DNA of 5,500 nucleotides, taken from NCBI GenBank assembly GCA_030699345.1, contig JAUYMX010000012.1, forward strand, positions 1 through 5,500, written 5' to 3'. The notes under the pieces were generated by a model. The model was not told the DNA's origin. It saw nothing but the letters and a program-made list of their open reading frames with translations, and ran no database searches. The position numbers were made by a program, and so were the translations under genes. Every line of letters begins with the position of its first letter. The stretch's first letter is position 1. Below are positions 1 through 5,500 of the stretch, piece by piece. The DNA comes from Methylococcaceae bacterium (lineage in GTDB: Bacteria > Pseudomonadota > Gammaproteobacteria > Methylococcales > Methylomonadaceae).

Positions 1-58
1 GATGTTGCAGTAAAAACTGCTCCACCTGTTCTGATGTTAAAGACTGTTGTTCGCTCAT
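1..58 (-). CDS. DUF484 family protein, N-terminal fragment (runs off the window edge)
   Basis: Only the first 19 codons are present, reading MSEQQSLTSEQVEQFLLQH; the gene continues beyond base 1. The ATG at 58-56 overlaps the dapF stop codon as ATGA, a four-base overlap typical of translational coupling. The short start resembles the N-terminus of DUF484 proteins, which commonly have an 'LT-x-EQV' stretch followed by a helix ending in a QH/RH pair. DUF484 genes normally sit between dapF and xerC in gammaproteobacteria, and this position is the main support. The family is GAF-like and of unsettled function. With so few residues visible, the call rests on synteny more than on sequence. Confidence 0.7.
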   Translation of the reverse strand, partial: MSEQQSLTSEQVEQFLLQH

Positions 59-882
59 AACTCTATTTGTCCATCAAAAACAGAAACTGCGGGACCGGTC
101 ATCAACACGGGTTCACCGCGACCAGCCCAGCTTATTTTTAATTGTCCGCCTGGCAATTCAGCAGTCACATCATGATCCATCTGATTTTGCTCGATACCGA
201 TAACCACTGCCGCACAGGCACCACTACCGCAAGCCAGCGTTTCAGCGGCGCCGCGTTCAAATACCCGTAGTTTTATATGCTGCCGATCGACCACCTGCAT
301 AAAACCAATATTGGCCCGTTCGGGGAAAAAGGCATGGCTTTCTAAAGCCTGACCTACCTCAGATACCGACGCAGTCTTTATATCATTGACATGAATAACC
401 GCATGAGGATTACCCATGGACACCGCGCCAAAGGCTTTTTCTTTGTCATTAACCACAACAGTATAAAAACGCGCTTCCTGATCAGCCAATACCGGTATTT
501 CAGCAGGCTTATGCCGAGGCACGCCCATATTCACGGTGATCAAGCCATCGGCGTCAAAGCGCAATAATAACTGCCCGGCATTGGTGTCGACGCGAATTTC
601 ATCTTTATTAGACAAGTGTTTATCGCGCACAAAGCGGGCAAAACAGCGTGCGCCGTTACCGCATTGATCGACTTCGCTACCGTCGGCATTAAAAATTCGA
701 TATTTGAAATCGGCATTCTCACTAACTGGCTTTTCTACCAATAACAGCTGGTCGAAACCCACGCCAAAATGCCGATCGGATAAGCGCTGAACTTGCTCAG
801 GAGTTAAAACTATCTGCTGATTAATGGCGTCAATAACCATAAAGTCATTGCCTAGCCCGTGCATTTTGGTGAAATTGATCAT
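55..882 (-). CDS. dapF: Diaminopimelate epimerase
   Basis: This cytoplasmic, cofactor-independent racemase converts LL-diaminopimelate to meso-diaminopimelate, the peptidoglycan cross-linking residue and lysine precursor. The 275 residues match the usual family length of about 275. Both catalytic cysteines are visible: Cys74 in DQCGNGARC and Cys218 in ACGSGAC, equivalent to the Cys73/Cys217 pair of the Haemophilus enzyme. The N-terminus (KMHGLGNDFMVID, residues 6-18), the substrate-binding FNADGSE (65-70) and GNPH (157-160) are also typical. The start at 882 fits because family members begin a few residues before KMHGLGNDF. No good Shine-Dalgarno precedes it; the 19-base gap after lysA suggests that ribosomes arriving from lysA feed it. 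Its stop overlaps the start of the DUF484 gene. Nothing is missing or broken. Confidence 0.98.
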   Translation of the reverse strand: MINFTKMHGLGNDFMVIDAINQQIVLTPEQVQRLSDRHFGVGFDQLLLVEKPVSENADFKYRIFNADGSEVDQCGNGARCFARFVRDKHLSNKDEIRVDTNAGQLLLRFDADGLITVNMGVPRHKPAEIPVLADQEARFYTVVVNDKEKAFGAVSMGNPHAVIHVNDIKTASVSEVGQALESHAFFPERANIGFMQVVDRQHIKLRVFERGAAETLACGSGACAAVVIGIEQNQMDHDVTAELPGGQLKISWAGRGEPVLMTGPAVSVFDGQIEL

Positions 883-901
883 AGTGTTTGATTGTTAACG
901 C

Positions 902-2149
902 TCAAGGTAATAAATGTTCGCCAGTCATAAGTTGGGCAATGGTTTCTCTTTCGCGGATAAGGTGAACTTGCTCACCGTCGACCATCACCTCTGCCACTCG
1001 TGGCCTGGAATTGTAGTTGGAACTCATGCTAAAACCATAAGCGCCTGATGAGCGGATCGCCAGCAAATCGCCTTGCGCAAGTTGTAATTCCCGGTCTTTC
1101 GCTAAAAAATCACCGGTTTCACAGACCGGACCGACGATGTCCCAATGCTGGGCATCGCTGCTGCTTTGCTTATTAACAGGGATCACTTCCTGCCAGGCAC
1201 TGTAAAGAGAAGGCCGCACCAAGTCGTTCATTGCTGCATCGACGATGGCAAAGTTTTTGTTTTCGGTAGGTTTAAGGTACTCAACCTGCGTTACTAAAAT
1301 ACCGGCATTGCCGACAATCGCCCGGCCCGGCTCCAGCAAAACCTCAACATTATTATCACCCAGTCGTTGTAACACGGCGCTGATGTAATCGGCGGGCTCT
1401 GGCGGTTGCTCGTCTTTATAACGAATGCCTAAGCCGCCGCCCAAATCCAAATGATGCAGATGGATACCTTCGGCTTTCAGCGTTTCCACCAGCGCCAGCA
1501 CTTTATCGAGCGCATCTAAAAATGGTCGGGTTTCAGTGAGTTGCGAGCCGATATGGCAATCGATACCCACCACGTTGATATTAGGCATCGCCGCCGCACG
1601 GCGGTATTCATGCACGGCCTGATTTATATCGATGCCGAATTTATTTTCTTTTAGCCCGGTAGAAATATACGGATGCGTTTTGGCATCGACATCCGGGTTA
1701 ACCCGGAACGACACCGGCGCAATCACGCCCAGCTGTTCGGCTAAGAGATTTAGCCTATCCAGCTCACCGCTCACTTCAACATTAAAGCAACGAATACCAA
1801 GCTTTAACGCTGCCAGCAATTCATCTTCACGTTTACCAACGCCGGAAAACACGATTTTCTTAGCATCGCCGCCAGCCGCCAGCACACGCTCCAACTCACC
1901 CAACGACACAATATCAAAACCCGACCCCAACCGCGCCAGCACATTAAGAATGGCGATATTGGAATTCGCTTTTACTGCGTAGCAAATTAAATGTGGATGC
2001 GTGCCAAAGGCTTGATCAAATGCCTGCCAATGCCTTGTAAGAGTGGCTCGGGAGTAGATATAGCAAGGACTGCCAAATTTATAAACGATGTCTTGCACGG
2101 CAACATCTTCGGCAAAAAGCTCGTTGTCGCGGTAATTAAAATAATACAT
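902..2149 (-). CDS. lysA: Diaminopimelate decarboxylase
   Basis: This PLP-dependent cytoplasmic enzyme decarboxylates meso-diaminopimelate to L-lysine, the last step of the pathway. It is a fold-type III (alanine-racemase-like) protein with an N-terminal TIM barrel and a C-terminal beta domain. Visible landmarks are the PLP-binding Lys60 in YAVKANSN, HIGSQ (199-203), the phosphate-binding glycine loop LGGGLG (236-241), EPGR (273-276), the active-site CETGD (343-347, Cys343 from the partner subunit) and the PLP/substrate Tyr371 in the SSGAYGFSM stretch. The 415 residues fit the family. The start (MYYFNYRDNELFAEDV) aligns with the pseudomonad form, which also begins shortly before NYRDxELFAE. 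It starts one base after the stop of the upstream lipoprotein gene (TAACATG), so translation is probably coupled. No classic Shine-Dalgarno is seen. Confidence 0.98.
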   Translation of the reverse strand: MYYFNYRDNELFAEDVAVQDIVYKFGSPCYIYSRATLTRHWQAFDQAFGTHPHLICYAVKANSNIAILNVLARLGSGFDIVSLGELERVLAAGGDAKKIVFSGVGKREDELLAALKLGIRCFNVEVSGELDRLNLLAEQLGVIAPVSFRVNPDVDAKTHPYISTGLKENKFGIDINQAVHEYRRAAAMPNINVVGIDCHIGSQLTETRPFLDALDKVLALVETLKAEGIHLHHLDLGGGLGIRYKDEQPPEPADYISAVLQRLGDNNVEVLLEPGRAIVGNAGILVTQVEYLKPTENKNFAIVDAAMNDLVRPSLYSAWQEVIPVNKQSSSDAQHWDIVGPVCETGDFLAKDRELQLAQGDLLAIRSSGAYGFSMSSNYNSRPRVAEVMVDGEQVHLIRERETIAQLMTGEHLLP

Positions 2150-2150
2150 G

Positions 2151-2294
2151 TTATTGATTTTTTTGCGGTTCAGATTTAGCAGGAGGCTCTACTTTTGCAG
2201 GCGCATTTTTATCAGGCAAATACAGCGGGCCGGGCTGGCCGCAACCAACTACAACCGCGCTGAGTAACAACAGTGTCAATGTTTTGTATTTCAT
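2151..2294 (-). CDS. lptM: Small LptM/YifL-type lipoprotein (LPS translocon assembly)
   Basis: This is a 47-residue protein found by translating the minus strand directly. It starts MKYKTLTLLLLSAVVVGCGQ and has a lysine-containing n-region, a leucine/valine-rich h-region (residues 5-16) and a lipobox ending in Val-Gly-Cys18. Cleavage before Cys18 would leave a lipidated mature peptide of 30 residues. The mature N-terminus CGQPGPLYLP matches the C-G-x-x-GPLY-x-P signature of the YifL family (LptM in E. coli, LppL in pseudomonads), and the tail is a Pro/Lys/Glu-rich linker. In E. coli, LptM binds the LptD-LptE translocon and promotes correct disulfide formation in LptD. Its place directly before lysA-dapF is the conserved synteny. 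It ends one base before lysA. The ribosome-binding site is weak. Membrane position (outer membrane) is inferred from the family; mature residue 2 is Gly, not the Asp that retains lipoproteins in the inner membrane. Confidence 0.92.
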   Translation of the reverse strand: MKYKTLTLLLLSAVVVGCGQPGPLYLPDKNAPAKVEPPAKSEPQKNQ

Positions 2295-2365
2295 TTAATT
2301 CACAGCTTAAAAGGGGCAAAAAAACGTTCATATCATAAGCGGAAACCGGCTGAAAGGCATTACAC

Positions 2366-2384
2366 CATTGTTGATTTAACAATG
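2366..2384. repeat. Inverted repeat, possible operator
   Basis: CATTGTTGATTTAACAATG has perfect 7-bp arms (CATTGTT/AACAATG) around a 5-bp centre. The short loop and absence of a following T tract argue against a terminator. Its position, 72 bases upstream of lptM and 140 bases upstream of the YezD start, would suit a regulator-binding site serving either direction. The inner 10-mer TTGATTTAAC recurs exactly in front of sbp at 4380-4389. No specific regulator is identified. Confidence 0.45.
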
Positions 2385-2424
2385 ATCGAATACCGCAAAT
2401 ATCTAAATAAAAGATACCCAACTC

Positions 2425-2440
2425 TAAAATAGTCATTTTA
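2425..2440. repeat. A+T-rich inverted repeat
   Basis: TAAAATAGTCATTTTA has perfect 6-bp arms and a 4-bp centre. Dyads made only of A and T arise easily by chance, so the weight is low. The left arm doubles as the best plus-strand -10-like hexamer, so a protein bound here would compete with RNA polymerase if that promoter is real. Confidence 0.3.
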
Positions 2441-2458
2441 TTGAAGATTCAATTATCT

Positions 2459-2477
2459 TTACCATGACACCTGGTAA
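2459..2477. repeat. Inverted repeat upstream of the YezD gene
   Basis: TTACCATGACACCTGGTAA has perfect 6-bp arms (TTACCA/TGGTAA) around a 7-bp centre and ends 46 bases before the GTG start of the YezD gene. The arms contain G and C, which makes chance somewhat less likely than for the neighbouring A+T dyad. It could be an operator or a small hairpin in the 5' leader. No T tract follows, so it is not an intrinsic terminator. Confidence 0.4.
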
Positions 2478-2507
2478 GCAATAGTTGTTTTGCGATGCCA
2501 ATTCTCA

Positions 2508-2514
2508 GAAGGAG
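2508..2514 (+). promoter_or_regulatory. Ribosome-binding site that fixes the YezD start
   Basis: GAAGGAG is a near-perfect Shine-Dalgarno sequence, 9 bases before GTG at 2524. It lies inside the longer open frame that begins with TTG at 2485, so the longer form would bury it in coding sequence. This favours the GTG start. Confidence 0.8.
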
Positions 2515-2523
2515 TTTTTTAGA

Positions 2524-2706
2524 GTGACAAACCCAAGAAATCACACTGATGACCGATTGAAAGCAGAAATAGCCAATACCATCGCTAACATTCTGCAAGA
2601 AATCAAATTATGTTCGATTGAAATTATTGTTCACGAAAACCGGGTGGTGCAAATCGAACGTAAAGAAAAACTGCGTTTCGATACCAAAGCAACATCAAGT
2701 AAGTAA
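2524..2706 (+). CDS. YezD family (DUF2292) small protein
   Basis: With the GTG start this is a 60-residue cytoplasmic protein with no signal peptide or membrane segment. An N-terminal helix (about 10-28, LKAEIANTIANILQEI) leads into two strands forming the family core: SIEIIVHE (31-38) and RVVQIERKEKLRF (40-52). The pattern 'S-V/I-x-I-x-V-x-x-x-x-V-V-Q-I-E-R-x-E-K' is the DUF2292/YezD hallmark. Family members usually have a Gly before that Ser, as I recall; here it is Cys30. The biochemical function is unknown. Members are often found beside sulfate, thiosulfate or sulfonate uptake genes, which fits the sbp gene 1.7 kb downstream. An in-frame TTG at 2485 would add 13 residues, but the strong ribosome-binding site just before 2524 and the family's short N-termini favour the GTG. 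The charged tail (KATSSK) is probably disordered. Confidence 0.85.
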   Translation: MTNPRNHTDDRLKAEIANTIANILQEIKLCSIEIIVHENRVVQIERKEKLRFDTKATSSK

Positions 2707-2801
2707 CCATTACTGCGGTGTTCCGTTAAAAAACCAAATTTCAGTGCACTAAAAATGCCTGACCGGACCACCGGAAGTAAGCACAAAATTAGGATTTATT
2801 C

Positions 2802-4307
2802 ATGAAAAAAACCCGCTACAAAACACTGGCAACAGTCATGCATTTGGCAGCGCTAGGCTATCCCGTTTTGGGCATCTCTGATGACTACTATGCTAAAACA
2901 AAAGGTTATCGAGTTGAACCGGATACTGATCCCCCAGCATACGTAAGAAATCTCAGCAAAACCCAATTTGAGCAATTTCGTGATATTAAATGGCTGGATG
3001 TCGGTTTGGATTTTAGAACGCGTTACGAGTACCGCGAAAATGACTATCGGCCATGGATAGATACTTCTTCAGGAAATTCAGTTACTAAATTTAGAGGCGA
3101 TCCAGATAATTTGTGGCTGCTGCGAACTCGTGCTTATGTTGGAATAAAAGACATCCTGGACCCTTTACGTTTTGCCGTGGAACTTGAAGATGCACGCAGT
3201 TACAACGGCCTGTATGAAACGACTCAGGCTGACGTGAACGAATTCGAGCTGATTCAAGGCTATGCTGAGTTATATTTTGACAACGCCTTAGGCAAGGACC
3301 GGCCATTGAGTATTCGCGCCGGACGCCAAGCTTTAGAGCTGCTCGATAGACGCTTAATTGGTAACAACCAGTTTCGAAACACAACCAACAATTTCGAAGG
3401 TTTCCGTGTCCGTTTCGGTAAAAAGCAAAATAACTGGGATTTAGATACTTTCGCACTACAACCAGTTGAACGGGATAAATATAAATTCGACCAACCCGAT
3501 GAAGACACCTGGATATATGGCGGCGTACTCAGCATAAAAGAATGGTCCAAATTCGTTACAATTCAACCTTATTTCCTAGGTCGCAAACAAAATGGCGACC
3601 CTACCAACAAGGTATCGGCTAATCGCAAACCTGACATAGACATTTACGCGCCAGGGCTTAGAGTTTACGGCCTAATTTCTGACAGCGGCTTTGACTTTGA
3701 TACCGATATCAACAAACAATTTGGCCGTTCCGGCTCGCTCTCAGGCACTAATCAGACACTTCGTCAGCATGATGCTCTAGCTTATTCGCTAGAACTTGGT
3801 TTCACTTTCAATCATGATTGGAAGCCCAGAGCCAGCGCATATTATGGCTTCGGCACCGGCGACAAAAGCTCTAGGGATAACATCAATCAACGCTTTGATG
3901 CCTTTTACGGCTTCAACCAACCTTGGTCACGCAACGATTATTTTTCTTGGGACAATATTCACGCGCCCAAAGCCAGACTGGAATTTACTCCGTATAAGGA
4001 TGTTCGCATCGATACCGGTTACAACGCCTACTGGCAAGAAAGCGAAACCGGCGGCTGGAATCGTGCCGGTCTGCGCGACACAACAGGCAGAAGCGGTAGC
4101 TTCTTGGGACAGGAATTTGACATTAGGATGCAACATAAACTTAATCCTTATGTCGATTGGAGCTTGAGCTACGCGCGCTTTACTCCGGGTGACTTTACTA
4201 CCTCTCAAGCCAAAGCAAATATAGGGCCTTTTACTACCGACCCTAGCAACTTCTTCTACTTCGAAGTGTCGCTTAATGCGTTTGGCGATGGTAAACCCAA
4301 AAAATGA
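2802..4307 (+). CDS. Alginate-export-like (AlgE-type) outer-membrane porin
   Basis: This 501-residue protein is a predicted outer-membrane beta-barrel. It starts with Lys/Arg-rich residues 2-7 and a hydrophobic stretch (8-24) with a plausible signal-peptidase site after VLG24; His14 makes the signal somewhat unusual. From WLDVGLDFRTRYEYR (64-78) onward it shows alternating aromatic/polar strands separated by Asp/Asn/Gly-rich turns. The block RAGRQALELLDRRLIGN (172-188) followed by FRNTTNNFEGFRVRFG (191-206) is characteristic of the 'alginate export' porin family. The last strand is FFYFEVSLNAFG (484-495), with a short Lys-rich tail after it. AGGA at 2791-2794 precedes the ATG by 7 bases. No alginate synthesis genes (alg8, alg44, algK) are present, so an alginate role is unsupported; the family name is generic and many members have unknown substrates. 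Next to sbp, passage of sulfate or organosulfur compounds is plausible but inferred. Confidence 0.85.
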   Translation: MKKTRYKTLATVMHLAALGYPVLGISDDYYAKTKGYRVEPDTDPPAYVRNLSKTQFEQFRDIKWLDVGLDFRTRYEYRENDYRPWIDTSSGNSVTKFRGDPDNLWLLRTRAYVGIKDILDPLRFAVELEDARSYNGLYETTQADVNEFELIQGYAELYFDNALGKDRPLSIRAGRQALELLDRRLIGNNQFRNTTNNFEGFRVRFGKKQNNWDLDTFALQPVERDKYKFDQPDEDTWIYGGVLSIKEWSKFVTIQPYFLGRKQNGDPTNKVSANRKPDIDIYAPGLRVYGLISDSGFDFDTDINKQFGRSGSLSGTNQTLRQHDALAYSLELGFTFNHDWKPRASAYYGFGTGDKSSRDNINQRFDAFYGFNQPWSRNDYFSWDNIHAPKARLEFTPYKDVRIDTGYNAYWQESETGGWNRAGLRDTTGRSGSFLGQEFDIRMQHKLNPYVDWSLSYARFTPGDFTTSQAKANIGPFTTDPSNFFYFEVSLNAFGDGKPKK

Positions 4308-4331
4308 TGTCTGCGTAATTTCTGACTGGGT

Positions 4332-4365
4332 ACATAGAAAAGCTGAATATAACGGCAATCTATGT
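4332..4365. repeat. Inverted repeat between porin and sbp
   Basis: ACATAGA (4332-4338) and TCTATGT (4359-4365) are perfect 7-bp arms separated by 20 bases. As RNA this would be a weak A-U-rich stem with a large loop, followed by a T-rich but not uniform stretch. It could be a weak attenuator, an RNA-processing point or a regulator site. It is not a convincing terminator, so read-through from the porin gene into sbp remains possible. The 109-bp gap also holds a 9-bp direct repeat TGTTTAATT (4363-4371 and 4392-4400). Confidence 0.35.
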
Positions 4366-4416
4366 TTAATTCTTAATTATTGATTTAACTGTGTTTAATT
4401 TAAGGAGCTTTACTAT

Positions 4417-5430
4417 ATGAAAATAAAATTGCGCCAACTTCTCGTTGCAGGGGTATTCGCTGCCCTAACCGTTGCACCCGCAGTCAATGCCGCTGATATT
4501 AAGCTGCTCAATGTGTCTTACGATCCGACTCGTGAATTTTATAAAGAATACAACGAGGCGTTCTCTAAATATTGGAAAGCCAAAACCGGCGATAACGTCA
4601 CCATCAACCAATCCCATGGCGGCGGTGGCAAACAAGCACGTGCGGTGTTAGATGGCCTTGAAGCTGATGTGGTGACCTTAGCAATTGCGTTCGACATCGA
4701 TCAACTGTATCAAAAACGTAAATTGATCCCGGAAGATTGGCAAAGCCAATTACCTAATAACAGCTCGCCTTACACATCAACCATTGTTTATGTGGTACGT
4801 AAGGGCAATCCGCAGGGTATTAAAGACTGGAATGATTTGGTTAAACCGGGCGTCAGCGTCATTACCCCAAACCCAAAAACTTCCGGCGGCGCTCGTTGGA
4901 ACTATGTAGCCGCTTGGGCTTATGCGTTAAAGCATAACGGCAACAGTGAACAAGCCGCGCAAGAGTTTGTCAGCAAGTTATTTAAAAACACGGCCGTGCT
5001 CGACACCGGCGCGCGCGGTTCCACGACTACTTTTGCTGAACGCGAAATTGGCGACGTGTTAATCACTTGGGAAAACGAAGCTTATTTAGTGCTGAAAGAG
5101 TTTGGCGCCGACAAGTATGAAGTTGTTACTCCTTCATTCAGCGTATTAACCGAGCCACCTGTCACTGTTGTAGAAGATGTTGCCCGCAAACACGGCACAG
5201 TAGAAGTGGCGACTGAGTACCTAAAGTATTTGTACAGTAAAGAAGGCCAAGAAATTATCGGCAAAAATTACTATCGTCCATCTGATTCTGAAGTCGCTGC
5301 AAAATTCGACAAACAATTCCCAAAATTGGAACTGTTTAAAATTGATCAATTAGGCGGCTGGAATGAAGTTCAGAAAAAGCATTTCGCTGATGGTGGTGTG
5401 TTTGATCAAATTTATGGACCAGGCAAGTAA
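4417..5430 (+). CDS. sbp: Periplasmic sulfate-binding protein of the sulfate ABC transporter
   Basis: This periplasmic receptor delivers sulfate (possibly thiosulfate) to the CysTWA ABC transporter. The 337 residues fit Sbp/CysP. A signal peptide (KIKLRQ n-region, hydrophobic core 8-21) ends at VNA25, giving a mature start ADIKLLNVSYDPTREFY. Both family signatures are present: K-x-K-T-G-D-x-V-x3-Q-S (54-66) and NPKTSGGAR (152-160). QSHGGGGKQARAVLDG (65-80), DTGARGSTTTFAER (196-209), WENEA (218-222) and the C-terminal FDQIYG also match the sulfate-binding pocket of this family. AAGGAG at 4402-4407 lies 9 bases before the ATG. It follows the porin by 109 bp and is closed by a strong terminator. 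The Sbp-versus-CysP split is judged by overall likeness and is less certain than the family. Regulation by CysB with sulfur limitation is known for enteric relatives; no clear site is recognised here. Confidence 0.96.
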   Translation: MKIKLRQLLVAGVFAALTVAPAVNAADIKLLNVSYDPTREFYKEYNEAFSKYWKAKTGDNVTINQSHGGGGKQARAVLDGLEADVVTLAIAFDIDQLYQKRKLIPEDWQSQLPNNSSPYTSTIVYVVRKGNPQGIKDWNDLVKPGVSVITPNPKTSGGARWNYVAAWAYALKHNGNSEQAAQEFVSKLFKNTAVLDTGARGSTTTFAEREIGDVLITWENEAYLVLKEFGADKYEVVTPSFSVLTEPPVTVVEDVARKHGTVEVATEYLKYLYSKEGQEIIGKNYYRPSDSEVAAKFDKQFPKLELFKIDQLGGWNEVQKKHFADGGVFDQIYGPGK

Positions 5431-5443
5431 AATCTAGTTCGTT

Positions 5444-5476
5444 AAAGGGCGGCTATTAAGTCGCCCTTTTTATTTT
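5444..5476 (+). terminator. Rho-independent terminator after sbp
   Basis: AAAGGGCGGC (5444-5453) pairs with GTCGCCCTTT (5460-5469) as a 10-bp stem with one G-U pair, a TATTAA loop and a T-rich tail (TTTTTATTTT, 5467-5476). It starts 14 bases after the sbp stop. It should end, or strongly reduce, transcription before whatever follows, so sbp is the last highly expressed gene of this unit. Confidence 0.93.
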
Positions 5477-5500
5477 CCTGTTACAAAGATTACTTAGTTA

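Larger units (their letters stand above)
2295..2523. promoter_or_regulatory. Divergent intergenic region between lptM-lysA-dapF and the YezD-porin-sbp genes
   Basis: This 229-bp A+T-rich stretch carries no supported gene and separates the two divergent units, so promoters for both should lie here. On the minus strand a TATGAT hexamer (2337-2332) would suit a -10 box 38 bases before lptM, but no good -35 is found at 17-18 bases. On the plus strand TAAAAT (2425-2430) could be a -10 box about 94 bases before the YezD start, again with a poor -35. Three inverted repeats lie here and are listed separately. Weak promoter matches plus several dyads suggest activator-dependent control on at least one side, but this is inference. 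Confidence 0.55.

Noticed and set aside
540..722. 60-codon minus-strand open frame inside dapF
   Set aside because: It is a shifted frame of dapF with no independent support.
1632..2179. Plus-strand open frames of 116 and 62 codons opposite lysA
   Set aside because: They are antisense to a fully motif-supported gene and their compositions reflect lysA codons; no domain is recognised.
2212..2436. 74-codon open frame on the minus strand overlapping the lipoprotein gene
   Set aside because: It overlaps the well-supported LptM-type gene in another frame, has no recognisable domain and spans the promoter region.
2295..2440. Lysine riboswitch in the lysA operon leader
   Set aside because: The leader is too short for the roughly 170-base lysine aptamer and its conserved helices are not seen.
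2485..2523. Extended YezD N-terminus from TTG at 2485
   Set aside because: A strong Shine-Dalgarno (2508-2514) lies inside this extension directly before GTG 2524, and the added residues do not resemble the family.
2761..2775. CCGG-ACCA-CCGG dyad before the porin gene as a terminator
   Set aside because: The stem is only 4 bp and has no T tract after it.
2802..4307. Porin as a true alginate exporter
   Set aside because: No alginate biosynthesis genes are present and the neighbours point to sulfur uptake; the family name alone does not support the substrate.
3091..4358. Open frames within and opposite the porin gene (121, 96, 123 and 143 codons)
   Set aside because: All lie in alternative frames of the intact porin, lack plausible ribosome-binding sites and look like no known protein.
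5082..5264. 60-codon minus-strand open frame opposite sbp
   Set aside because: It is antisense to sbp and shows no recognisable features.

Overview
The window looks like the chromosome of a gammaproteobacterium. The DapF, LysA and LptM-like proteins read like Pseudomonas or Methylococcales-type sequences, and the gene order lptM-lysA-dapF-DUF484 is the one known from pseudomonads and relatives. The genus cannot be fixed from this sequence. All large reading frames are intact. I see no tRNA, rRNA, CRISPR array, insertion sequence or phage gene.

Left half (1-2294, minus strand): a tightly packed operon read right to left. It holds a 47-residue lipoprotein of the LptM/YifL family, then lysA (diaminopimelate decarboxylase), dapF (diaminopimelate epimerase) and the first 19 codons of a DUF484 protein. 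DapF makes meso-diaminopimelate for peptidoglycan and LysA converts it to lysine, so the operon covers the last two steps of the lysine branch. LptM-type lipoproteins assist maturation of the LPS translocon, so the operon has an envelope theme.

Middle (2295-2523): a 229-bp divergent intergenic region rich in A+T, with three short inverted repeats. It must contain the promoters for both directions, but no textbook sigma-70 promoter stands out.

Right half (2524-5476, plus strand): a 60-residue YezD-family (DUF2292) protein, a 501-residue outer-membrane beta-barrel of the alginate-export-like porin family, and a periplasmic sulfate-binding protein (Sbp). A strong intrinsic terminator follows Sbp. 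Read together, this looks like a sulfur-acquisition module: an outer-membrane channel, a periplasmic receptor and a small cytoplasmic protein of unknown function whose family tends to occur near sulfur-uptake genes. The membrane permease and ATPase (CysT/CysW/CysA) are not in the window. The functional link between porin and Sbp is inferred from neighbourhood only.
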